DNA of 15,742 nt from Mucilaginibacter sp. UBA4741 (GTDB taxonomy: Bacteria > Bacteroidota > Bacteroidia > Sphingobacteriales > Sphingobacteriaceae). The translations under genes were made by a program, and so were the position numbers. Below the pieces are notes generated by a model. The model ran no database searches. It saw only the letters and a list, made by a program, of their open reading frames with translations, and was not told the origin of the DNA. Shown piece after piece: positions 5,874 through 13,959 of this stretch. How positions within the stretch are numbered: position 1 is the stretch's first letter; every line of letters begins with the position of its first letter. The stretch covers positions 1 to 15,742 of the forward strand of contig DHIR01000115.1 of assembly GCA_002403905.1 (NCBI GenBank), read 5' to 3'.

Positions 5874-8516
5874 ATGCACCCCTCAACCAAGATCCTGTTA
5901 TCGCTTTTATTAATAATAGTACTAAAAACCGCATCGGCACAAACCAGCTACGAGCTAAATAGCGGTTGGAAATGTAAAGCCATTGTCGCGGTAAAGGACA
6001 ATGGCGAATTAATATCCGACCCGGCGCTTCCCGTTACCGACTGGATGCCAGCTACCGTGCCCGGCACCGTTTTAACAACTCAACTTAATAACAAACAAAT
6101 ACCCGATCCTTTTTATGGGATGAATAATAAGCTGATACCCGACATCTACAAAACGGGCCGCGATTATTATACCTATTGGTTCGTAAAGGATTTTAAGGAG
6201 AATATCCCCAAAAATGGCAGCCAGGTTTATTTGAACCTGCGCGGTGTAAATTATAGCTGTAACGTGTTTTTAAATGGCCGGCAATTAAATGAGAAGCTAC
6301 ACTCGGGCATGTTTTTGCGCCAAAGCTATAATATCACCAAATTTCTTTCGAAAAAAGGGAATAACCGATTGGCGGTCATTGTATACCCGCCAGACCCGGT
6401 AGGCAACCCCAACGGCGGCCAGGGTGGCGATGGTACCATTGCCCGCAACGTTGGCATACAATATACAGCAGGCTGGGACTGGATACAACCCATCCGCGAC
6501 CGTAACACGGGGATATGGGATAAAGTAACTATTGAGAAAACCGGCGCGGTGCGGATAACTGACCCGCATGTAGTTACGCTGGTGCCGGGCATAAGGCAAC
6601 CAGCAGGGTTACAAAAGCCTGCTATTATACAAGTATCGGCACAATTAAAAAACGCTGCGGATAAAGCTGTTACCGGCTTTTTAAAGTATAATTTGGATGG
6701 TAAACCGGTATCAAAAAAAGTAACCTTAAAACCGGGCGAAACGCAGGAAGTAAAGCTGAATGATTACGCACTAAAAAATCCAAAACTATGGTGGCCCAAT
6801 GGTTACGGCCCGCAAAACCTGTATCATTTAAACCTGCAATTTGTAACTGCTGCCAATAAAATATCCGACCAAAAAAATATTGAAATAGGTGTGCGCCAGC
6901 TAACCAGCGAATGGAACACCCATACCCAAAGCCGTCAAATTAATGTTAATGGGCAAAGGATATTTATTAAAGGCGGAAACTGGATCGTGTCTGACGAGAT
7001 GCTGCGTTTCAGTAATGCGCGTTATGATGCCGAGGTACGTTTCCACCACGATATGAACTTGAACCTGATACGGGTTTGGGGCGGCGCGTTGGTTGAGCGC
7101 CCCGAATTTTATGCAGCCTGTGATAGGTATGGCATATTGGTTTTTCAGGATATGTGGGGATCTGGCGATTGCAATGGCCGCTGGCCGGATAAAGCCAAGC
7201 TAGACGACCAGGCCACCCGCCGCAAATACCCTGATGACCATGACCTGTACATACGTTCTATCGAAGACCAAGTAAAAATGATCCGTAATTATGCATCGTT
7301 GGCTATTTGGTGTGGTGGTAATGAAATTACCCAACCCGATGATATTTTGGCCGCTGTGCGCGATACGATAATGCCTAAGTTGGATAATACGCGTTGGTTT
7401 GTAGATTTCTCCAACTCTTTGGATATGGGTAAGACCGAAAAAGGAGTTAATGGTGATGGCCCGTACAGCATACAACCGATCTCTGTTTTTTGGGCCAAGA
7501 AAACTTATCCCTTTAACTCGGAAGTTGGCTCTATGGGGATAAACGATTATGAGTCGCTTAAAAGATTTATTCCTGCCGCCAATATTATTATGCCCGAATA
7601 TAATAAAACCGGTGGCCGCCGCGAAAGGCTGGATTCTGTTTGGCGCTATCATACTTATATTGGTTATGAAGATTATATTGATAAATACGGCAAGCCAAAA
7701 GATGTAAAAGAATTTGCAGAAAAGGCCCAACTGGTAAACTACGACCAATACCGAGCGCTAATGGAAGGTTTTAGCTCGCATATGTGGGATTGGTACACCG
7801 GTACCATTATCTGGAAAACACAAAACCCGTGGACCGCCATGCGGGGCCAGATGTATGATTATTACCTAGACCCTAATGCCTGCCTTTACGGTCTGCATAG
7901 CGGCAGCGCCCCCGTACATATTATGTATAACCCGGTGGATAGCGCGGTGAGCATAGTAAACAACACTTTCGTTAACCTTAAAAACGTAACGGCTACTGTA
8001 AAGCTATATTCGATAGCCGGTAAAGCAACGCCGGTAACTACGCTGATAAAAGATTTGGCGCCGTCAGGCGTAATGCAATTGCTATCCATCAAAAAAGAAA
8101 TAGCGGCAGCAGCTACCGACAAAGGCGCGTTCCTGGCCCTAAGATTAACCGATAAAAACAAAAAGATCATCAGCGATAATATTTATTGGCTGGCCGATAA
8201 AAACGGCGAGTACTCCGGCTTGAATGAAATTGCTAAATCCAAACTTACAGTCACCGCTAAGCGCCTAACCAAAGGCAAAATATCCGTTACCCTAACCAAT
8301 AGCAAACAAGCGCCGGTGGCGTTTTTTAACCGGGTATCGCTGGTTAACCCGACAACCAAAGAACGGGTACTGCCTGTTTTTTCTTCGGATAATTATGTGT
8401 CTGTGTTGCCGGGCGAGAGTAAGACTGTTGTGTTAGATTATAATTTGCCGGTGGCTAATCCAAAAGTTTCTATAAAAGGATGGAATTTGGCGGAGGAAGT
8501 GGTAAATGTTAAATAA
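5874..8516 (+). CDS. Secreted GH2 glycosidase, exo-beta-glucosaminidase / beta-mannosidase type
   Basis: This 880-residue protein starts at ATG 5874, which gives a clean signal peptide (MHPSTKILLSLLL, cleavage near A22-Q23). The order is a galactose-binding-like N-domain (about 25-225), an immunoglobulin-like domain (about 226-345), a TIM barrel (about 345-700) and C-terminal beta domains. The N-domain has the V-P-G-T-V-L-T and D-P-F-Y-G-M-N motifs typical of the CsxA-like branch of GH2. In the barrel, W-C-G-G-N-E gives the probable acid/base Glu484, and Y-P-F-N-S-E-V-G gives the probable nucleophile Glu550; N-L-I-R-V-W-G-G and W-D-W-Y-T-G are also family-like. It probably acts in the periplasm or outside the cell on glucosaminides or mannosides; the motifs do not fix the substrate. 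No SusC/SusD pair is adjacent, so it is not in a visible utilisation locus. Confidence 0.88.
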   Translation: MHPSTKILLSLLLIIVLKTASAQTSYELNSGWKCKAIVAVKDNGELISDPALPVTDWMPATVPGTVLTTQLNNKQIPDPFYGMNNKLIPDIYKTGRDYYTYWFVKDFKENIPKNGSQVYLNLRGVNYSCNVFLNGRQLNEKLHSGMFLRQSYNITKFLSKKGNNRLAVIVYPPDPVGNPNGGQGGDGTIARNVGIQYTAGWDWIQPIRDRNTGIWDKVTIEKTGAVRITDPHVVTLVPGIRQPAGLQKPAIIQVSAQLKNAADKAVTGFLKYNLDGKPVSKKVTLKPGETQEVKLNDYALKNPKLWWPNGYGPQNLYHLNLQFVTAANKISDQKNIEIGVRQLTSEWNTHTQSRQINVNGQRIFIKGGNWIVSDEMLRFSNARYDAEVRFHHDMNLNLIRVWGGALVERPEFYAACDRYGILVFQDMWGSGDCNGRWPDKAKLDDQATRRKYPDDHDLYIRSIEDQVKMIRNYASLAIWCGGNEITQPDDILAAVRDTIMPKLDNTRWFVDFSNSLDMGKTEKGVNGDGPYSIQPISVFWAKKTYPFNSEVGSMGINDYESLKRFIPAANIIMPEYNKTGGRRERLDSVWRYHTYIGYEDYIDKYGKPKDVKEFAEKAQLVNYDQYRALMEGFSSHMWDWYTGTIIWKTQNPWTAMRGQMYDYYLDPNACLYGLHSGSAPVHIMYNPVDSAVSIVNNTFVNLKNVTATVKLYSIAGKATPVTTLIKDLAPSGVMQLLSIKKEIAAAATDKGAFLALRLTDKNKKIISDNIYWLADKNGEYSGLNEIAKSKLTVTAKRLTKGKISVTLTNSKQAPVAFFNRVSLVNPTTKERVLPVFSSDNYVSVLPGESKTVVLDYNLPVANPKVSIKGWNLAEEVVNVK

Positions 8517-8527
8517 CCTCGTTTTTT

Positions 8528-8632
8528 GTCATCCTGAACGAAGTGAAGGATCTTATAAAACTGATAGGTATACATTAAACAAGTGGCGAGCTTGTGTGGC
8601 GTAGAAGATTCTTTACTGTCGCTCTGAATGAC
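8528..8632. repeat. REP-like dispersed inverted repeat
   Basis: The left arm (8528-8553, beginning GTCATCCTGAACGAAG and ending GGATCT) and right arm (8606-8632, beginning AGATTCTTTACTG and ending TGAATGAC) are complementary at about 21 of 26 positions, separated by 52 nt with a small inner hairpin (ACAAG/CTTGT). The arm motif GTCATyCTGAnCGAAG..GAATCT is one I know as a recurrent intergenic repeat in Bacteroidota. It starts 11 nt after the GH2 stop codon, between convergent genes. Confidence 0.65.
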
Positions 8633-8725
8633 AAATTAATCTTTCGAACACTCTTGATTTTAAATCCGGAGTAACAGAAAAAAAAGCCAGGGATTTCATA
8701 ATAAAAGACACGAATATAGCACTAA

Positions 8726-8766
8726 AAGGAAAGACCCGGTTTCGTTGAGAAACGGGGTCTTTCCTT
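8726..8766. terminator. Strong bidirectional intrinsic terminator
   Basis: An 18-bp stem with one mismatch (8726-8743 with 8749-8766) closes a GTTGA loop. The core is AAAGACCC..GGGTCTTT. The plus strand ends CTTTCCTTAAATT and the minus strand ends CTTTCCTTTT, so it can terminate both the GH2 gene and the convergent M1 peptidase gene. Confidence 0.8.
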
Positions 8767-8770
8767 AAAT

Positions 8771-8804
8771 TATAAATTCGAAATCGAACATCCGAAATCC
8801 GATA
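8771..8804. repeat. Short GAAATC/GAACATCC-type intergenic repeat
   Basis: The stretch ATTCGAAATCGAACATCC and the following GAAATCCGATATC repeat a GAAATC / GAACA-type unit and end against the M1 peptidase stop codon. A related sequence (ATCGAACACCGAATATCG) occurs at 13863-13880 between another convergent gene pair. This suggests a dispersed low-complexity element rather than a regulatory site. Confidence 0.4.
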
Positions 8805-10778
8805 TCAATCTGCTTTATAAGTATTATTCTTCAAATCAATATCAGGCAGTAAATGATCCGGATCGATCACTATACTTTTTATGGCTGATGTTGATGGATA
8901 TTTAAACTTCCACACCCCATTACGTTGGAAAACGTTAACCGGTAGTTTTAACAACTCGGTCTTGCCATTGGCCTGGGTAATTTTCAGATCAACAGGCATG
9001 GCCATTTTCTCTTTATTGGCTATAGTGATGATGGCGCCGTTAGCCGGGTTGCCACCATCATAAGTTACAGACTCAACCGATTGGTCCAGTTTCCAGGTGG
9101 TGAAGAACCAAGGTTTAAAGAACCAGTTCAGGTCCTCGCCGGCGGCATCATTGATGGCGCGGAAAAAGTCGTAAGGCAACGGGTGCTTCATGGCCCAGTT
9201 CTTAATGTACTCGTGGAAAGCATAATCAAAACGCTCTGGCCCTAAAACCACATCGCGTAGCATATCCAAACCTAAAGCAGTCTTGTTATAGTACTGCCCG
9301 TAATCATTCAAACCAATAGCTTCTGATGGGGTCATCAATGGGTCGTTACTGCGGATATAGCTTCTTAAAACGCTTTGCGAGCGGTTGTTTGGGCCTTTTG
9401 GAGCATACTCGCCATTGTTAAACATCTTAGTAGAGTACTCATTGATAAAGGTGTTAAAACCTTCGTCCATCCACATGTATTTACGCTCGTTGCTGCCAAC
9501 TATCATTGGGAACCAGTTGTGGCCAATCTCGTGGGTAACATCGCCCCAAAGACCACCATTCTTCAACCCGCTTAGACAGAAGATAATACCCGGGTACTCC
9601 ATACCCAACGCCACGCCAGATACGTTAACCGCCGAGTTCCATGGGTATTCGATATAAGCTTTCGAGTAGATCTCGATGCTGTTCTTCAAATATTCGGTAG
9701 AGCGGCCCCAGGCGTTATTACCCGCGCTCTCAATCGGGTAAGCCGACTGCGATATACATTTACGGCCCGATGGCAGGTTAACCTTAGCGGCATCCCAAAT
9801 AAAGGCTGTAGAAGCTGCCCATGAAACATCGCGGGTGTTCTCCATTTTAAAGTGCCAGGTTAATGACCCTTTAAACGGACGGGTAGCGGCTTCGCCAACT
9901 TCGCTGTCTGATATAATAGTAACCGTTTTATCGCTATTACGAGCTTCGGCTAAACGTTTTTGTTGAATTGGGGTAAGTACTTCGCTGGCGTTTAACAGAT
10001 CGCCTGAGCCTACAACAATCATGTTGGCAGGGGCGGTGATATAGTAATCATAATCCCCATAGTCGCAATAGAACTCGCCTAAGCCCATGTAGGGTAGCGT
10101 GTTCCAGCCTTCGGCATCGTCATAAACACACATGCGCGGGTACCATTGCGCAATCTCATAAACCATACCCTGGCTAAATTTCTTGCGGCCCATGCGGTCG
10201 GCACCATAATAAGGAATAGAGAAGCTGTAGTTTACTTTTACCTGTATCTTATCGCCATTGGCACCAAGCGGTTTGGTTAAACGTACTTGCATACGGGCAT
10301 CTGTAATAATAGGCTTTACGGTATAAGTTTGCCCTTTATAAGTAACCGAAACAGATGTGATAGTTATACCGCCACGGCTAAAGCCCTTAACATCAAACCT
10401 ATCGCCGGTATAAGGTGTAACGGCCGCGCCGCGAGAGTCTGGCCTGAACAGGTTTTGATCCAGTTGTAACCATAAATGGTCCATATTATCCGGACTATTA
10501 TTGGTATAAGTTATAGCTACATCACCGTTAATAGTAGTATCTTGCTCGGCTTCATTTAAAGTAGCGTGGATCTGGTAGTCGGCACGGTTTTGCCAGTAGT
10601 TTGGGCCGGGTTTGCCGGCTGCAGAGCGGGTGCCATTGCTGGTCATGGGCCAAACAATGGGGCCAAATAGGTCCGAGTGGTTATATTTAACCGTGTCGGT
10701 AGGTGCTTGTGCCGATGCGTTAAAGGCAACAGCAAGGAATCCGCATGCTAAAAGCATGTAGTTTTTAAAGTAATACAT
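8805..10778 (-). CDS. Secreted M1-family zinc metallopeptidase
   Basis: This 657-residue protein has a signal peptide (about 1-24, ending NASAQA). A beta-rich N-terminal domain (about 60-330) precedes a thermolysin-like gluzincin domain with H-E-I-G-H-N-W (416-422) and, 18 residues further, the third zinc ligand Glu439 in [15 protein letters not shown] (392-397) is the counterpart of the exopeptidase G-x-M-E-N motif, with Tyr in place of Asn. A tyrosine of the pair at 497-498 probably stabilises the transition state. The protein should remove N-terminal residues from peptides in the periplasm or outside the cell; specificity is unknown. The GxMEN variation is common in the shorter bacterial M1 branch. 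It is a single gene, convergent with the GH2 gene and ending near a shared terminator. Confidence 0.93.
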   Translation of the reverse strand: MYYFKNYMLLACGFLAVAFNASAQAPTDTVKYNHSDLFGPIVWPMTSNGTRSAAGKPGPNYWQNRADYQIHATLNEAEQDTTINGDVAITYTNNSPDNMDHLWLQLDQNLFRPDSRGAAVTPYTGDRFDVKGFSRGGITITSVSVTYKGQTYTVKPIITDARMQVRLTKPLGANGDKIQVKVNYSFSIPYYGADRMGRKKFSQGMVYEIAQWYPRMCVYDDAEGWNTLPYMGLGEFYCDYGDYDYYITAPANMIVVGSGDLLNASEVLTPIQQKRLAEARNSDKTVTIISDSEVGEAATRPFKGSLTWHFKMENTRDVSWAASTAFIWDAAKVNLPSGRKCISQSAYPIESAGNNAWGRSTEYLKNSIEIYSKAYIEYPWNSAVNVSGVALGMEYPGIIFCLSGLKNGGLWGDVTHEIGHNWFPMIVGSNERKYMWMDEGFNTFINEYSTKMFNNGEYAPKGPNNRSQSVLRSYIRSNDPLMTPSEAIGLNDYGQYYNKTALGLDMLRDVVLGPERFDYAFHEYIKNWAMKHPLPYDFFRAINDAAGEDLNWFFKPWFFTTWKLDQSVESVTYDGGNPANGAIITIANKEKMAMPVDLKITQANGKTELLKLPVNVFQRNGVWKFKYPSTSAIKSIVIDPDHLLPDIDLKNNTYKAD

Positions 10779-11183
10779 TGATCAGTTAATTTGTACGAGG
10801 CAAATTAAGTAAAATTAAATGTTATTGCATAATATGCCATTTATACGATGAAATCAACATATGATGGCGGGCCATAGTGTGCCACATTGAATGTGTCTTG
10901 GTGATACACTTTGGTATACCAGTTTTTGTAATGTGCTGGTAATTAGTAAATTGATTTTCTGAAATTGATTTCATGATACAGTTTGGCACACTTTTTCTGA
11001 CTTAAAAGTAAGTTTTGGTATAGACGGTTAGTGACAAAATGGTGCCACCATGCATATCAAATAATTATTTTAAGGCTGATTTTTGTTTGAAGAGTTAATA
11101 CATCACTACTACATATTTATAAAAACTTTCCTCATTCCCAATTGATTTATCTTTAGTGCATTTAATATTGCAATTTTGCCATC
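10779..11183. other. Dyad-rich divergent intergenic region
   Basis: This 405-nt gap lies between the leftward M1 peptidase gene and the rightward DUF255 gene and shows no credible reading frame (the longest tries end within 25 codons). Dyads cluster at 10876-10992: AGTGTGCCA/TGGCACACT (10876-10884, 10984-10992, then TTTTT), CACATT-G-AATGTG (10883-10895), TGGTATACCA (10912-10921), TACCAG/CTGGTA (10917-10922, 10936-10941) and TGAAAT-TG-ATTTCA (10960-10973). A weak promoter for the DUF255 gene may be TTG 11142-11144 with TAATATTG 11163-11170. Confidence 0.55.
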
Positions 11184-13202
11184 ATGAACCGCTTAGCCAA
11201 CTCCACCTCGCCATATCTATTACAACACGCCAATAACCCGGTTAACTGGTACCCGTGGGGTAATGAGGCGCTGCAAAAAGCTAAGGATGAAAACAAGCTC
11301 ATAATAGTAAGTATTGGCTACTCGGCTTGCCATTGGTGCCATGTTATGGAGCATGAGAGTTTTGAGGACGAACAAGTGGCTGCGGTAATGAACGAGTTTT
11401 TTGTATGTATAAAGGTCGACAGGGAAGAACGCCCCGATGTTGACCAGATCTACATGAGCGCCGTGCAGTTAATAAGCGGCAGGGGTGGCTGGCCGTTAAA
11501 CTGTATCTGCCTGCCAGATCAGCGGCCTATATATGCAGGAACTTATTTCCGCAAAAACGACTGGACAAGCCTGCTCTTTAACCTGGCCGATTATTACAAA
11601 CAAAAACCAGAGGACGCGCAAGAGTATGCTACAAGACTAACCGAGGGCATCCAAAAATATGAGTCGATCGGTTTTGTTGAAACTCAACCTGACTACACCA
11701 AAGCCGATCTGGAAGTTATTGTAAACAATTGGAAAAAGTATTTTGATAAAACAGAAGGCGGCATGGGCACCGCGCCCAAATTCCCGATGCCTAATAACTG
11801 GCAGTTTTTGGTGCGATATGCACATTTAATGCAGGATAAGGAAATAGCAGCATTAGCTAAGCTAACGTTGCGTAAAATGGCCTACGGCGGTATCTATGAT
11901 CATTTAGGCGGAGGCTTTGCCCGATACTCGGTAGATGGTTTATGGCATGTGCCGCATTTCGAAAAAATGCTATATGACAATGGCCAATTGATCAGCCTAT
12001 ACGCCGAAGTCTACACCTGGCAGCCGGATGAATTATATAAGCAAACAGTTAGCGATACTATAGACTTTGTAGTGCGCGAACTGTTGTCGCCCGATGGTGG
12101 TTTTTACTCGGCCCTTGACGCGGATAGCGAGGGGGTAGAGGGTAAATTCTATATTTTCGCTAAAGAAGAAATTCAGGCGATATTAGGTACAGAAGCAGAG
12201 TTGTTTTGCATCTATTACCATATCACCGATGAAGGCAATTGGGAAGAAGAACAAACCAATATCCTGTTTAAACGTGGCGAAGATGCTGAACTCGCCGAAG
12301 CCATCGGTATCCCCGTTGAAGAATTATTAGACAGCGTAGCCACATCCCGCAAAAAATTATTTGAGGTGCGCAGCAAACGTGTGCGACCAGGATTGGATAA
12401 CAAGATCTTAGCCTCATGGAACGGCTTAATGCTAAAAGGATTATGCGAGGCTTATAGAGCTTTTAACAAAGTTGAATATTTAGACATCGCCCTAAAAAAT
12501 GCCAATTTCATATCCACTAATTTAATAAAGGGTGGGCGCATTACCCGCGTTTATAACCCCCTCTCCAAAGGAGAGGGTCGGGGTGAGGCATTTTTAGACG
12601 ACTATGCCAACATTATAGATGCCTTTATTGCCTTATACGAAGTTACTTTTGATGAACAATGGCTTAATCATGCGGTAAAACTGGCCGATAACGCTATCGC
12701 TCATTATTATGATGAGGTAGGGGGTATTTTCTTTTTTACGGCGGATGACAACGAACAACTAATAGCCCGTAAAGCCGAAGTTATGGATAACGTTATCCCG
12801 GCATCAAATTCGGTAATGGCACGTAACTTAAAAAAGCTGGGGTTACTGTTTGATAAGGAGCAATACCTGCAAATATCTGCACAGCAATTACGCAATATCA
12901 TCCCGCACATGGCTAAGTACGGTTCGGCTTATTCAAACTGGAGCATGTTACTGCTGGATGAGGTTTTTGGTACTTATGAGTTAGCCATAGTGGGCGGTGA
13001 TGCAGCGGCTTTCCGTATAGAAATGGAAAAAAATTACATTCCTAATAAAATTATCTTGGGCGGTACAAAAGGAAGTTTACCTTTGCTGCGCGATAAGTTT
13101 ACTGGTAAAACACAAGTATTTATCTGTAAAGATAAAACCTGCGGATTGCCGGCTGCTAATATCGCAGAAGCATTAAAACAAATTGATGCCCAAAACATTT
13201 AA
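11184..13202 (+). CDS. DUF255/YyaL thioredoxin-fold protein (SPATA20 family)
   Basis: This 672-residue protein shows the highly conserved N-terminus of the family: [20 protein letters not shown] (6-25), then a thioredoxin-like domain with the motif C-H-W-C-H-V (49-54) and V-D-R-E-E-R-P-D (78-85). The rest is an alpha/alpha-barrel region like that of sugar epimerases, with G-G-x-x-D-H-L-G-G-G-F-x-R-Y-S-V-D (235-251), [13 protein letters not shown] (254-266) and [15 protein letters not shown] residues (309-320). Length is typical. No signal peptide, so cytoplasmic. Biochemical function is not established for the family; a thiol-redox role is inferred from the CxxC. Residues 459-469 ([11 protein letters not shown]) derive from an inserted palindromic DNA element, in a place where relatives usually have a short loop before the F-L-D-D-Y-A motif. 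Confidence 0.92.
   Translation: MNRLANSTSPYLLQHANNPVNWYPWGNEALQKAKDENKLIIVSIGYSACHWCHVMEHESFEDEQVAAVMNEFFVCIKVDREERPDVDQIYMSAVQLISGRGGWPLNCICLPDQRPIYAGTYFRKNDWTSLLFNLADYYKQKPEDAQEYATRLTEGIQKYESIGFVETQPDYTKADLEVIVNNWKKYFDKTEGGMGTAPKFPMPNNWQFLVRYAHLMQDKEIAALAKLTLRKMAYGGIYDHLGGGFARYSVDGLWHVPHFEKMLYDNGQLISLYAEVYTWQPDELYKQTVSDTIDFVVRELLSPDGGFYSALDADSEGVEGKFYIFAKEEIQAILGTEAELFCIYYHITDEGNWEEEQTNILFKRGEDAELAEAIGIPVEELLDSVATSRKKLFEVRSKRVRPGLDNKILASWNGLMLKGLCEAYRAFNKVEYLDIALKNANFISTNLIKGGRITRVYNPLSKGEGRGEAFLDDYANIIDAFIALYEVTFDEQWLNHAVKLADNAIAHYYDEVGGIFFFTADDNEQLIARKAEVMDNVIPASNSVMARNLKKLGLLFDKEQYLQISAQQLRNIIPHMAKYGSAYSNWSMLLLDEVFGTYELAIVGGDAAAFRIEMEKNYIPNKIILGGTKGSLPLLRDKFTGKTQVFICKDKTCGLPAANIAEALKQIDAQNI
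12557..12588 (+). repeat. In-frame palindromic element inside the DUF255 gene
   Basis: CCCTCTCC (12559-12566), AAA, GGAGAGGG (12570-12577) is a perfect 8-bp hairpin followed by TCGGGGTGAGG (12578-12588). It is translated in frame as [10 protein letters not shown]. This DNA motif is one I know from dispersed intergenic palindromes in Bacteroidota, and it is GC-rich compared with the flanking coding sequence. The insertion keeps the frame open. Confidence 0.75.
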
Positions 13203-13263
13203 TATATAAGCAACAAAAGCACTCCTGAGTGCCAATATTTTACCACTAACGAATAAATTATTC

Positions 13264-13301
13264 TGATGAAACCATCATGAGTTATCATGATAGCTTCATC
13301 A
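13264..13301 (+). promoter_or_regulatory. Nested hairpin in the slyD leader
   Basis: TGATGAA (13264-13270) pairs with TTCATCA (13295-13301), and inside it ATCATGA (13274-13280) pairs with TCATGAT (13285-13291) around a GTTA loop. The small internal loop acc/agc adds a central C-G pair. The structure ends 23 nt before the slyD ATG and contains an ATG (13266) opening a four-codon ORF and a second ATG (13277). Confidence 0.55.
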
Positions 13302-13324
13302 CCTTTAAAAAACAAATTATACTG

Positions 13325-13825
13325 ATGAAAATTGAACCACAACATGTAGTGTCATTAACTTACGATTTGTATGTTGACCAGGAAGATGGTACCGAAGCTT
13401 TAGTAGAAAGCGCCACACAAGAGCAACCGCTAACTTTTTTATTTGGAGCCGGACAAATGCTTCCAAAATTTGAAGAGCATTTGAGCCCGCTATCAACTAA
13501 TGATACTTATGATTTCCGCTTAACTGCCGAGGATGCTTATGGCGAGCATGACGAAGAAGCAGTAGCTAATTTGTCGATTGAAATGTTCAAGGGAGCAGAT
13601 ATGCCTGAGGTTGGCGCTATATTGCCTTTGCAGGATAACCAGGGAAATCATTTTCAAGGACAAGTAGTTTCTATTGCAGAGGATTCTGTTATTGTTGACT
13701 TGAACCACCCAATGGCTGGCCAGCCATTGCACTTTAAAGGCGTTATCATTAACGTTAGGCCTGCAACGCCCGAAGAATTATCACACGGCCATGCTCACGG
13801 AGCAGACGGTCATTCTGGACACTAG
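13325..13825 (+). CDS. slyD: SlyD-type FKBP peptidyl-prolyl isomerase
   Basis: This 166-residue cytoplasmic prolyl isomerase and chaperone catalyses cis-trans isomerisation of peptidyl-proline bonds, and in this family also binds nickel or other metals. The order is the first FKBP half (1-69: V-S-L-T-Y-D-L-Y, F-L-F-G-A-G-Q-M-L-P-K-F-E), A-Y-G-E-H-D (71-76) leading into the insert-in-flap chaperone domain (to about 127), then the second FKBP half with L-N-H-P-M-A-G-Q-P-L-H-F-K-G (126-139). The end, S-H-G-H-A-H-G-A-D-G-H-S-G-H (153-166), is His-rich as in metal-binding SlyD. The ATG at 13325 gives the normal family start; an in-frame ATG at 13277 would add 16 residues with no family counterpart and lies inside a hairpin. 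It follows the DUF255 gene by 122 nt. Confidence 0.93.
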   Translation: MKIEPQHVVSLTYDLYVDQEDGTEALVESATQEQPLTFLFGAGQMLPKFEEHLSPLSTNDTYDFRLTAEDAYGEHDEEAVANLSIEMFKGADMPEVGAILPLQDNQGNHFQGQVVSIAEDSVIVDLNHPMAGQPLHFKGVIINVRPATPEELSHGHAHGADGHSGH

Positions 13826-13872
13826 ATCGTCTAGCTACGATATTATAAATTAAAGTTTTAATATCGAACACC

Positions 13873-13925
13873 GAATATCGAACACTGAATAACGAAAGAA
13901 TTTCTATATTCAGTGTTCGATATTC
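13873..13925. terminator. 19-bp perfect inverted repeat, likely bidirectional terminator
   Basis: The arms (13873-13891 and 13907-13925) are exact reverse complements of 19 nt around a 15-nt loop. The right arm reads TATTCAGTGTTCGATATTC. It lies between the convergent slyD and envelope-protein genes. No T-run follows directly, so it may act as a 3'-end stabiliser or be a dispersed repeat. The sequence before it (from 13861) repeats part of the left arm in tandem. Confidence 0.55.
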
Positions 13926-13959
13926 ATTATTTGATATTACTTATATTTTTTAAATGGAG

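Noticed and set aside
7200..7748. Long minus-strand frame (182 codons) within the GH2 gene
   Set aside because: It is antisense to the catalytic barrel, including the FNSEVG motif. The plus-strand frame explains the codon pattern, and there is no independent start or promoter signal.
5850..8516. Start of the GH2 gene at TTG 5850
   Set aside because: The TTG lies inside the promoter -7 box, and the extra eight residues spoil the signal peptide; ATG 5874 is preferred.
5874..10778. GH2 enzyme and M1 peptidase as part of a polysaccharide-utilisation or degradation locus
   Set aside because: No SusC/SusD pair, sulfatase, regulator or second glycosidase is present, and the two genes are convergent with a strong terminator between them.
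13277..13825. Start of slyD at ATG 13277
   Set aside because: The 16 added residues have no counterpart in SlyD proteins, and the ATG lies in a strong hairpin; ATG 13325 matches the family start.
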